NCBI GenBank assembly: GCA_036927565.1
Contig: JAYESD010000004.1
Span: 166,443,697-166,507,696, forward strand
DNA: 64,000 nt
Reading direction: 5' to 3'
From: Tuctoria greenei
Lineage: Eukaryota; Streptophyta; Magnoliopsida; Poales; Poaceae
Numbering within the stretch: the first letter of the stretch is position 1; each line of letters starts with the position of its first letter. Positions 55,251-64,000 of the stretch are shown one piece after another. The notes beneath the pieces were generated by a model, which saw only the letters and a program-made list of their open reading frames with translations, ran no database searches and was not told the DNA's origin. The position numbers and the translations under genes were made by a program.

Positions 55251-56722
55251 CCGAACCTTCAACACCCACTCCGGAAGCGGTGATCCCGGAGGTGCCCATT
55301 GTTGAGCCAGAGTGCCATGATGAAGCTGCTGGCCCCCCGCCGGAGGGGGCTAGTTGTTGATGACCTGGCGGCTGGGCCTTCGGAACCATTTCTGGAGGTT
55401 GGAACTTCGGCTGCAGGTACTTCCTCAACGGCGGCCAAGGCTATCCCGGAGGATGGCCCTAGTGCCGTGGAAGCTCAGGGGATCGCTCTCGTAGAGTGGG
55501 ACCCAATTTTTGTTGTTGAAGATCCACTGGAGCCAGCGGAGAGGACCCCAGCAGGTCCGGACCCGATCCCCCTATCGTTGTCTATCGACAACGCCTGCTC
55601 CAGTCTTCGCCAAGTCCAGTTGGCCTTCTACCACGACAGCAAGGCTCTCAAGGAGGAGCACCAAACCCTTAGGAGGTGGCACAACCAACTCCATTTCGAG
55701 ACCAAGCTGGCACAGTCGAGGCTGGCTGATGACAAGGAGTGGGTGCAAAGGGAGAAGGTCCGCCTAGAGTACTGGGAAAGTTGTTGGATGAGAGGGAAAG
55801 CATGACGCGGACCCTCGACAACCAGTCTCGGGCCATCTATGAGCAGGCCAAGGCTACAAATAGCACAGCGGATGATCGCCGGGAAAGGCTCACCGCCATC
55901 CACGACAGTCTCATCAAGTGTCGGGAGGCTCTTGAAGCGCGGGAAAGACGGCTCGAAGATGAAGAGCAGAAATTCCTGGAGCTGCCGGATGACCTCGTGA
56001 AGAGGGGGGAGGAGCTTGTCCAAAAGATAGCTCTGGCTGACAAGAGCCTTGAAGAACGCACCAAGAAATTGGATGAGCGTTGCAAGGAGGAGGAAAGGAA
56101 GGCCTGGGAGCGAGGGCAAGAACTCTACAAGCAGGAGAATGCCATCACCGCCCGGGAGAAGTAAGTGTGGGGCCAGGAGAAAGATCTAGTCAACCACCGG
56201 AATGAGATCCACCTCTGAGAGAAAGAGCTCAGCAAGCTCGAAAGATAGGTTGCTGAAACAATTCAGCAGAATGCTAAAGAGGTGGAGCGCCTTGCTCAGG
56301 AGAGCTCAGAGCTGGCGGCGGCCAAAAGATCCTTGGCTGAGATGTGTGGTGCAAGGACTGTGGAGTCCCAACAAGTTTGGGATTTCCTGGGCAAGGCCAA
56401 CGACACAATGACGCCAATGGGCTTCAGTCCCATGCGTCCGGATGATCCGGAGCCGGAGCTGGACTAGGCGTTGGAGGCGTTGAGTTCAGCAGACAACAAG
56501 CTCTCCAAGATGGGCAATGTCATCATGGATCAGCTGGAAACAGAGGGTCAGTCCCTGGCGAAGAACATCGCAGAGTTTGTGCTGATGTGCTACACCAGCC
56601 GGGACCCTCAATTCCCTCTAGACCCGGTGCTTGAAGGTCCCATCAAAGGAGAGGGTGAAGCCGCCCAAGCCAGCGTGTCAGAGGTGGCCCAGAAGGTCGC
56701 CCAGTTCTTCCATAGGGTCTAG

Positions 56723-58005
56723 GACCATCTCTTTGTAGCTCCCGCTTGTATTCTCTCTTCTTCTTCTCCAATTTTGTAATCTCTTATCTCCAGATGAATG
56801 AAATCCATTTTTTTGTGAATTCAAATTTCAATTTTTGGTCTTCAACACCTTTGTCTCACTTGGCCCCCTGGTAGATGTATACAATTTGATTGTGAACATG
56901 TACCAAGAGGATGTAACAGTTTTTGAAGACTTTTGTGCTTCGAACTTGTAGAATGTAGGTCTGAAGCATTCGATAGTGTAGGCCCCCTGAGGATGTCGGA
57001 GCTTAGTGGCTCCGGCATTGACCATCGCTGGAGCTTAGTAGCTCCGGCAGTAGTCTCCATCAACGCGTAAAGCATCAATGGTTAGTCCTCTGGGGTGTCG
57101 GAGCTTGGCAGCTCCAGCAGTGACCTCCGTCAGCACGTGTTTTGTCAACGTCAGACTCTACTTTAGAGTCTTTCCACCATCTTCACGTTGACGGCTTGTC
57201 CCTTAGCTTTACTAGAACTGAGTAGCTCCAGAGATGCTTGATGTCTATGTTTGAACATAGAGCACAAGTCCCCTAGAGGATATCGTAGTTTATTTATTTT
57301 TCCTGCACACTGAAGTCAAGAAAAACAGTAAAATCTGTTTCCTATCTATAACTTCATTGCGGCTTACTGTTCCCGAGAAAGTTTTAGGTTGAACACAATC
57401 CTAAATACAATCAAGAGCAGCGTCTTGCTTCCTTCAGGTTCGATCGTTTCTAGACTCGCCTTACTTGGGCCTACCGGGGTGTAGGTAGAGTGGCGTACTT
57501 AGGGTGCATGATCAGGCTAAGTCGATAGCACACTCCGGCACTAGATTGGCTTGGCGGCATTCAGACAAGTAGGCCATAAACAATGTTTGTACCCGGAAGG
57601 GTAGACAATGCAACTCGAATTGTACATGAACTGGTCGAGCTAAAGTTTCTTAAGAACTGCACAACTTTGTTATAGACAAGAAAGAGAAAAATAAAAAATA
57701 TTGAGCCTGTACAAAGTAAATGCACGTGGAGTCTGTTTTCACACAATGATGTCTTTCATTATAGGTTCTGGGTACAGGGGAAACAACTACACTCTTAGGG
57801 TACGGAACCAGGCTAAGTGTGTTTTGTTTCTCGTTTGACCCAAGGTAGCTAGCTACACTTTTAGTTCTGAGACTGTGACAAGTGTTGCATGGGCGTTGCG
57901 GACCTAACAGGGTCGGTCCGGCTGCCCTCTCGGAGAAGCTACCCGACTCTGTACAATGACTCTATAACATACATCACATGTAATTACAGACTCACCTCCG
58001 TGATA
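56723..58005. other. Non-coding region between convergent gene ends, element A
   Basis: Begins with the shared TTTTGTAATCTC and GATGAATGAAATCCA block (about 56773-56806), then degenerate repeats at 56975-57260 of the type GTCGGAGCTTAGTGGCTCCGGC, related to the 72-bp array of C, then the shared GCGGCTTACTGTTCC, GTAGAGTGGCGTACTTAGGG and TGCACGTGGAGTCTGTTTTC blocks. No credible ORF. Confidence 0.7.
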
Positions 58006-59310
58006 TTAAGCGTAGAACCGACGGAGGTGCTCAATTTTCTAAGGATTTGGGAGAGGTGTCCCATCCTCGGTTGCCAAGCGAACGCATCCGGGACGGGATA
58101 CTTTGATCACTCGGAAGGGTCCCTCACAGCAGGGGGAGAGTTTGTTTAACCCTTCTCTGGATTGTATTCTCCGTAGCACCAGATCGCCTTCCTCGAGCTG
58201 TCGGCTGTGAACATGCCGTTGGTGATAGCGCCGAAGAGATTGGCGGTATCGGGCATTCCGAACAGCTGCTCGGCACCTTCCCTCTTCAAGGAGGTCAAGG
58301 TCTTCACGCCAGAGCTGGTCCTGCGTGGCTTCGTCGGAGGTCCGTACTCGGAGCGACACCAAGGTGATTTCTGGAGGAAGGACTGCTTCAGCTCCGTACA
58401 CCAGGAAGAAGGGTGTCTCTCCAGTTGACCGGTTTGGAGTTGTCCTGTTGGCCCATAGAGTGGGCAGAAGCTCTTCAATCCAGTTGGCTCCATGTTTTTT
58501 TTATGCACTCATATGTGCGCGTCTTGAGTCCTTTTAGGATTTCTGCATTTGCTCTCTCGGCTTGGCCATTACTTGCCGGGTGAGCTACGGAAGCGTAGCT
58601 AACTTGGATGCCGAGGTCTTTGCAGTATCCTTGGAAAGCAGAGCTTGTGAATTGGGTCCCATTATCTGTTATGATTTTGTTCGGGACCCAAATCTGCATA
58701 CTATGGACTGCAAGAAGTTGATAGCTGATTGCTTGTTTATTGTCACAACTGGAGTTGCTTCTGGCCATTTGGTGAACTTGTCGATGGCAACATACAGGAA
58801 CTTGTAACCTCCGACGGCTCTTGGGAAAGGTCCCAAGATGTCCATCCCCCACACAGTGAAAGGCCATGTAGGAGGTATCATTTGTAGAGGCTGAGCCGGT
58901 GTGTGAATTTTCTTTGCATGGAACTGACATGCTTTGCATTTCTTCACCAGCTCAGTTGCATCCTGGAGCGCTGTAGGCCAGTAGAAGCCATGCCGGAAGG
59001 CTTTTCCGACCAGCGTGCGGGAAGACGTGTGGTTCCCACACTCGCCTCCATGGACTTCTGCAAGGAGCTCGCAACCTTCTTCCCTTGTGATGCACCGCAT
59101 TAGGACGTCGTGGCACCACGCCGGTAGAGATCCCCTTCTACTAGCATGTATCTTTTAGCCAATCTGACTATCCGGTCAGCAGATACATCATCGTCAGGAA
59201 GGATATTGTCTTTCAAGTAGCTCCGGATCTCCGAGATCCATGCATCGGAGCTTGCTTGAGCATTTGAGTCTTGCGTGTTGGGTTGCCCAGAGCTTCCGCC
59301 AGCACCTATG
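58006..59310 (-). pseudogene. pol: Tat-type integrase of element A, frameshifted
   Basis: Minus strand. MRCITREEGCELLAEVHGGE, the zinc-binding HTSSRTLVGKAFRHG...KKCKACQFHAKK, the first catalytic Asp in VWGMDILGPFPRAVGG, FTKWPEATPVVTINKQSAI, then a one-base-type frameshift near 58690 (CRFG then SRTKS). In the next frame the second Asp is in KIITDNGTQFTSSAFQG and the Glu in SNGQAERANAEILKGLKT. Another shift near 58480 leads to YGAEAVLPPEITLVSLRVRT and the C-terminus GPFRVIKVSRPGCVRLATED, with TAG near 58040 and the terminal TAA at 58006-58008. The catalytic triad is complete, unlike in C. Confidence 0.9.
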
Positions 59311-59344
59311 ACCCTTGATGGCTGTCATGGTAATAGGGCCATTG

Positions 59345-60240
59345 GGACCGCCAGCTTTGGGATGCTGGTCTCACCCCCTTCGCTCAGTTCGACAGGCTGA
59401 GCTATGGGTTTTGACAACCTCCGGACGAAGGTTCCGTCAGGAGCCGGAGCTCCGGTTGACGCTTTCGTCGAGAGTTCATCAGCTTCAGCGTTATGCACAC
59501 GCTGGACATGGTGGAGATCCAGGACTTCGAAGTCCTTCTGAAGACTCTGGACTTCAAGGAGATAAGCAGCTAGTTGAGGATTGTTACAGGAGCATTCACC
59601 CTTCACCTGTTTTATGATGAGCCACGAATCTCCCTTGACCAATAGCTGCTTGACACCGTATGATAATGCCACCTTTAGTCCATAAATGAGTTCTTCATAC
59701 TCCGCCATGTTGTTGGTCGCCTTGAACTCAAGGTGGACCATGTATTTTACCTTCTTCCCGGTTGGAGCGAGGAGAAGGACTCCAGCTCCGGCCCCCTGCT
59801 TTTGCATGGAGCCGTCGAAGTAGAGGGTACAGTGAGGTTCGGTGAAGACCGGAGCCTTGACTTCCGACTTCTGCTCACTAGGGCCCCCAGGGTTTGATGG
59901 AGAGGGGGTCCATCCCGCCATGAAATCTACCAATGCTTGACTCTTGATCGCTTATCTTGGGACGAAATCAAGATCTAATTCGGCCAATTCTGTTGCCCAC
60001 TTTGCAATGTTCCCAGTAGAGTTGGGATGATGCAAGATCGCACGCAGTGGGTAAGAGGTCACCCCTGAGATCTTGTGAGCTTGAAAGTAATGGCGAAGCT
60101 TCCTGGAGGCGATGAGAACATCATAGAGCAGCTTGTGCACCTCTAAGTATTGAGTCTTGGCATCATGTAGTACTTCGCTGATGAAGTACATTGGGCGTTG
60201 GACTGTCCAGACCCTCCCGGAGGGGCCCGGAGCTTCCTCC
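59345..60240 (-). pseudogene. pol: Dual RNase H of element A
   Basis: Minus strand. MYFISEVLHDAKTQYLEVHK, LLYDVLIASRKLRHYFQAHK and LAELDLDFVPR (60200-59955) form the tail of the first RNase H. A stop near 59950 is followed by a 202-codon stretch with the second domain: FTEPHCTLYFDGSMQKQGAG (Asp), NNMAEYEELIYGLKVALSY (Glu), LLVKGDSWLIIKQVKGE (Asp) and RVHNAEADELSTKAS. All expected acidic residues of the second domain are present. Confidence 0.9.
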
Positions 60241-60450
60241 GCATCGCCCCAGACCCTCCCAGAGGGGTCCGAATCTGCTTTGGGGACCTCCGGGTCCCTG
60301 CTAGAGGAACCCAGAGCTTCTACTGGAGTGACGAGGACCCTCCCGGAGGGGTCCAAGTCTTCTGGGATAACTCCCTGTTGATCCAAGTCTTGGGGCTGGG
60401 ACCCAGACTCACCTTCAGGAACCTCCGGACCCTCCCGGAGGGGTCTAGAT
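60208..60450 (-). repeat. Palindromic linker repeats of element A
   Basis: GACCCTCCCGGAGGGGCCCG near 60209, GACCCTCCCAGAGGGGTCCG near 60251, GACCCTCCCGGAGGGGTCCA near 60336 and GACCCTCCCGGAGGGGTCTA near 60429. On the pol strand they are in frame and read (D/G)PSGRV with spacers containing EA and SG. Between them the copies diverge. Confidence 0.85.
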
Positions 60451-60452
60451 TC

Positions 60453-61550
60453 CTAAGCTTGAGATGGTTCTGGTCTCTCCGCGACCAGGGCCATGCTGAC
60501 AACCTCGTCGATTGCTAGAATGTAAAGCAGTAAGGGCTCACCAGGGTTCAGAGCTACCAAGGTTGGTAGAGTGGTGAGGAGCTGCTTTAGCTCTTGGAAC
60601 GCCTTTTCTGCTTCTTCAGACCATTGAAATGGTCTGGACTTCCTCAATAGCTTTAAGAAGGGTAGCGCCCGTTCCACCAATCTTGAGATGAACCGGCTGA
60701 TGGCGGCTAGACATCTAGTTAGTTTCTGGAAATCTTTGATGCGGGCTGGTGGCCGCATCTCCTCTATGGATTTAATCTTTGCTAGATTTGCCTCTATGCC
60801 CTGGTGGTTTACCAGGAAACCGAGAAGCTTTCCAGAGCTAACTCCAAAGACGCACTTGTCTGGGTTCAGCTTCGTGCGGGTGACCCGCAGCTTGTCGAAG
60901 ACAGCTTGCAAGGTGTCAAGGGGTGACTCCTTGTCCTTGATCTTGACGACGATGTCATCAACATACACTTCCACTACGTCTCTGATGAGCTCTCCAAAGG
61001 TTTTGTACATAGCTCATACAAATGTTGAAGATGCATTCTTGAGACCAAATGGCATGGAAGTATAATAGTACAATCCATCTACTGTGATAAAAGAAGTATG
61101 TTCTTCATCTTCCCTAGACATTCTGATTTGATGGTACCCAGAATATGTGTCTAGGAAACACAATAATTCACACCCGGAGGTGGAATCCACTATCTGATCT
61201 ATTCTAGGTAATGGGAATGGATCTTTTGGGCATGCCTTATTTAGTGTTGTGTAGTCGATACACATCCGAAGCTTCCCGCCAGCCTTGGATACAACGACTG
61301 GGTTTGCCAGCCATTTTGGATGGAAGACTTCTCGGATGAATCCAGCTTCGAGCAACTTCTCCACTTCTTTTCGTATGAAGTTCTGTTGCTCTACGGATTG
61401 CTTCTGAGGCTTCTGATGTACGGGCCGAGTGTCGGGATAGATCTTTAGATTATGCTCGATCACTTCCCTAGGGATCCCAGGCATTTGTGACAGTTGCCAG
61501 GCAAACACGTCGATGTTAGCCCAGAGGAAAGTGATGAGCGCGAGTTCCTA
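60453..61550 (-). pseudogene. pol: Tat-type reverse transcriptase of element A
   Basis: Minus strand, one frame. ELALITFLWANVDVFAWQLS, KLLEAGFIREVFHPKWLANP, LRMCIDYTTLNKACPKDPFP, LLCFLDTYSGYHQIRMSRED, MPFGLKNASSTFV, then TGA at about 61014-61016, MYKTFGELIRDVVEVYVDDI with the catalytic YVDD near 60965, FGVSSGKLLGFLVNHQGIEA and the tether ALPFLKLLRKSRPFQWSEEA, ending ERPEPSQA before TAG at about 60455. TAG also occurs at its start (NDK*EL, about 61549). Otherwise it is open and all core motifs are intact. Confidence 0.93.
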
Positions 61551-62480
61551 TTTGTCATTCAGACCTCCCGATATATGGGTGGTCTGAGCGGCATCAGAAC
61601 CAATTTGGATGACTTTGATGGGGATGTCGGTGTCGCCGCTTGGTTGCACGCGAGGTGCAGAGGTTGAGCCTCATTGACGAATGCTCGGGGGTTTCTGAGC
61701 TTGCTCCTGCCTGGATTCTTCCTCCAGCGCTGTAGCAAGTGCATGAAGTTCTTCCAGAGCAGTCACTCCGACAGTACGGTCTCCGCGAATCCGGAGAACG
61801 CCAGCTCGTGTCGGCATCTTCAACACCAGGTAGCCATAATGAGTAGCACTTATGAATTTGTACAAGGCGGGCCTGCCCAGAATGGCATTGAAAGGCAAGT
61901 TGATCTGAGCGACGTCGAAGATCAACTTCTCAGTGTGATAATTCTTCCGAGTCCTGAAGGTCACAGGGAGAGTAATGGCACCGAGTGGTGTTATGGCCCC
62001 CGGACCTACTCCAGAGAAAGGTCGGGAGGGGCGAAGGTCTGAAGGTCGGAGCTGAAGCTTGACGAAAGCTTCGAAGCTTATGAGGTTCAGCCCTGAACCT
62101 CCGTCCACCATTACATGGTGGAGTTGAATGTTATTGATGGTAGGTGATACCATCAAAGGTAGCCGGCCAGCTCCAATCATGTTCCGAGGGCAGTCTGAAG
62201 CATCAAAAGCGATGGTGGTGTCCATCCACTTTCGATGTGGCTCCGCCCTGGTTGTAGGAGCTACTGAGGCCATGTCCTGCCGCATGGTCTTGAGGACACG
62301 GCGGGAGGTGATGTCCCATGAACCACCAAAGATGGTGTTCATGGTCCTCCGACGCTCATTGTCGGAGACATCGGAGTCATCGTCGACGGAGGTGTAAACA
62401 GCCTTCATGACCTTTTTAGAATCCTGGAAGCCTAACTCCTCTTCAGCCAGAGCTTCATGGACTTTCTGTTTTCCTTCCCT
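61551..62480 (-). pseudogene. Tat-type protease of element A
   Basis: Minus strand. REGKQKV-like start, MKAVYTSVDDDSDVSDNERR, IAFDASDCPRNMIGAGRLPL, the aspartic protease site HHVMVDGGSGLNLISFEAF near 62110, FRTRKNYHTEKLIFDVAQIN, PFNAILGRPALYKFISATHYG and a Gln/Glu-rich linker to RT. A TGA at about 61671 (SIRQ*GST) lies in the linker, beyond the folded protease. It shares one frame with gag and RT. Confidence 0.88.
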
Positions 62481-63965
62481 CTAACGAAAAGGAACTTCTT
62501 CCTGGAGCTTGTGGTAGCGCTCGACAAGGTTTTGGACCTCTCGGCAGTCCTCCAAGTTGTGGCTATTTGACTTGTGGATGGGACACCACATTTTGGAGTT
62601 TCCACGATCTTTAGAGGACAGCCGAGGTCGTTTCTCAGGGCGTGGCCCTTGGCCACCCGGAGCTGCTGCAGCTACAACGGTGGATGTGCTGGCCGACGGC
62701 TTCTTTTTGCCGTTGCACTTTCTCTTCTTTTTGCCACTCCCGGAGGTAGTGGCTTCGCCTTTGGAGGATTTTTTGCCATCCTCCGGAGGTGGTTTGGAGT
62801 GCATTTCACGACCCTCCGCGGCTTTGGCACACTTTTCTGCCAAGCTGAAGAGCTCCGTGACGCTGGTGATCTCCTTGACCGCCAGCCTCTCCAGCATCTT
62901 CTTATCCCATACGCCCTGTCTAAATGCCACGATAACAGAAGCGCTAGAGATAAAAGGAATGGTGTTTCGTACCTGGGAGAACCTCTGGATAAATGAGCGC
63001 AGGGATTCTCCCCGCTTCTGCACAACTACAAAAAGGTCCAGTTCGGTGCCTGGTTGGGTGTATGAACTCTCGAAATTGGCGGTGAACTGTTGGCACAATT
63101 CCTCCCAACTATTTATAGAGTTGTGAGGAAGGCTCATGAACCAAGACCTGGCGGTCGCAGTCAAAGCCACTGGGAAGTAGTTGGCCATTACGAACTCGTT
63201 ACCTCCGACCGCAAGGATTGAGGTGGTGTAAATTTGGAGAAACTCAGCGGGATTAACTGACCCGTCAAATTTCTCCGGCAGGTGAGGCCGGAACTTATGT
63301 GGCCATCTGATCATGCGTAGATGCATGGCTAGTGCAGAACAGCCTCCTCCTACTCCCTCGGGAGCAGGACTGTCTCGAGCCTCTCGTCTTTCGCGAGCAT
63401 GCTCAATATGGACGCGGCCGTCCTGTTGACGGTAACGGCGATCAAGCTCTGCCGGGAGGTCATGAGTTGAAAGCCTGGTTACCGTATGAGTACGTTGCGC
63501 CCTAGAAGGTAGCGACGTAACTTGCTGTGACGCAGCATGCCTCCTATTCTGGGAAGCATGCGGACCAAGTCTGCCAGACACGGTCCGGCGCTGCGATGGG
63601 GCCAGCCCCAAAGGAGGAGGACCTTGGTTGTTGATGCGGTCGGCTGCTGCTGCAACCAGGTGTTCCACATCATCCCTCCACTACTCCATTGCATCCTGGG
63701 ATGCACCTGGAGGTGGTGGATGTTGAAGGAGAGCATGCACTGCATGAAGCACGTGTTCAGGGTTGTTGTTATTCGCCGATGCAGTGACCGACGCCGATGA
63801 ACCATCACACTGCTCAGCTTGACGTGCTGGTGCAGGCAGTGGTGGTGGAGGCATGACTCCTGCTGGAGCCACAGCACCTGCTGGTTGCTGCATGTTGGAG
63901 GGATTGCCTCCAACGGGTTGAATAGCAGGGTTGCCATTGGATGATCCAGCAGCTGAGTTCACCAT
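62481..63965 (-). pseudogene. gag: Tat-type gag of element A
   Basis: Minus strand. ATG at 63965 (MVNSAAGSSNGNPAIQPV), the same start as in B. Pro-rich N-terminus to GASQDAME, a TAG at about 63681 (expected Gln), then one open stretch: MEHLVAAAADRINNQGPPP, the capsid-like PEKFDGSVNPAEFLQIYTTS, MANYFPVALTATARSWFMSL, ESLRSFIQRFSQVRNTIPFI, LERLAVKEITSVTELFSLAE, a basic GKKKRKCNGKKK stretch and the zinc-knuckle-like WCPIHKSNSHNLEDCREV. TAG at 62481-62483 (PFR*) separates it from protease in the same frame. About 495 codons. 63966-64000 is the untranslated leader. Confidence 0.9.
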
Positions 63966-64000
63966 ACTCGAAATCTCGGGCACCCCCTACCTGGCACGCC

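Larger units (their letters stand above)
53224..56722 (+). pseudogene. Antisense accessory gene of element A (PF04195-like, spliced, coiled coil), nearly intact
   Basis: ATG at 53224 (MELGLRQSRLKSDDDLKKVR). Residues ~1-115 are the PF04195-type domain (AYAMVGLIPPFSSFFLMLLD, LLVSIFVHFCKMWVGIPP). A single frameshift near 53545 is followed by a long open part to the exon end at 54550: YYFVKHKKCPYKYLRSFPSG, GHEKLELPEGLPNIDTAVW, TRIRLCVEGGVTPQAVF and a basic Ser-rich tail. Intron 54551-54627. Exon 2 starts VPKRRAEAPVPAAAVEA, then ~10-residue VEEVPAVEPV-like repeats, a frameshift near 55330, QLAFYHDSKALKEEHQTL, coiled coil (55600-56330, KCREALEARERRLEDEEQKF), and the conserved C-terminus NDTMTPMGFSPMRPDDPEPE, LD*ALEALSSADNKLSKMGN to AQFFHRV, stop at 56722. 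TAG at 56466-56468 stands where C has Lys. It lies opposite to and converges with pol. Only a few lesions separate it from a ~1,100-residue protein; the role is unknown. Confidence 0.88.
51807..64000 (-). mobile_element. Tat-type Ty3-gypsy element A, reverse, 5' LTR off-window
   Basis: Minus-strand order: gag (63965 on), protease, RT, linker repeats, dual RNase H and integrase (to 58006), then an opposite-strand accessory gene (53224-56722), a purine-rich GGGGGCCAC and the 3' LTR starting TGTCGGTACCC at 52686. It is the least damaged Tat copy: gag, protease and RT share one frame from 63965 to about 60450 with a handful of stops. The 5' LTR and primer-binding site must lie beyond 64000. Confidence 0.9.

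Noticed and set aside
54571..55428. 285-codon Gly/Ala/Ser/Thr-rich minus-strand ORF (and similar at 28783-29339)
   Set aside because: Reverse frame of the Glu/Pro repeat exon; the sense frame aligns between copies and has homology, this one does not.
1..64000. tRNA or rRNA genes
   Set aside because: No cloverleaf-like or rRNA-like sequence was recognised by eye; only the tRNA-complementary primer sites of the elements are present.

Overview
This window looks like repeat-rich DNA from a plant nuclear genome, most likely a grass. That is an inference from the element types: Tat/Retand-like Ty3-gypsy elements with a PF04195-type accessory gene on the antisense strand, an Athila element with a TGGCGCCGTTGCCGG primer-binding site, SIRE/Maximus-like Ty1-copia, a large non-coding LTR element with 5.1-kb LTRs, and a Tourist-type MITE. 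I see no intact single-copy host gene, tRNA, rRNA or CRISPR. Almost every base belongs to nested LTR retrotransposons, and almost every ORF is broken. The only host-derived coding sequence is a fragment of an FCS-like zinc finger (FLZ/DUF581) gene carried inside an LTR.

Layout, left to right. 1-1467: end of a gypsy-type LTR. 1468-2499: reverse copia-type LTR with three ~161-bp subrepeats. 2538-4315 and 14742-15518: two halves of a degenerate PF04195-type accessory gene (copy G), split by a complete Athila element, F (4316-14736, 5-bp duplication GTGGG). F's 3' LTR holds a 623-bp Tourist-like MITE. 15519-19878: reverse Ty1-copia remnant (RT, RNase H, accessory ORF) cut by a foreign LTR fragment. 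19879-25953: forward Tat-type element B, which stops inside its integrase. 25954-35371 plus 50104-50668: reverse Tat-type element C. 35377-50098: a young, non-coding, reverse-oriented LARD-like element inserted in the RT of C, with 5-bp duplication CTTTG. 50669 to about 51806: LTR of another family (D). About 51807-64000: reverse Tat-type element A, whose 5' LTR lies beyond the right edge.

The Tat-type elements B, C and A belong to one family. Gag, protease, RT, two RNase H domains and integrase run on one strand. In A and C a ~1,000-residue accessory gene runs towards pol from the other strand, starting just inside the 3' LTR. The accessory gene has an N-terminal PF04195-like domain, a small intron, an acidic Pro/Glu-rich repeat region, a long coiled coil and a conserved C-terminus. 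All three copies (G, C, A) keep the intron at the same place, 77-79 bp long. The convergent ends of pol and the accessory gene are separated by tandem repeats (72-bp unit in C).

The junctions suggest a deep nest: copia contains B, B contains C, C contains both the LARD and D, and D contains A. The missing right halves should then lie beyond position 64000. The most notable observations are the FLZ gene fragment inside both 5.1-kb LTRs, the spliced antisense accessory gene, an in-frame TGA at the same RT codon in all three Tat-type copies, and palindromic repeats coding a Pro-Ser-Gly-Arg linker between RT and RNase H.
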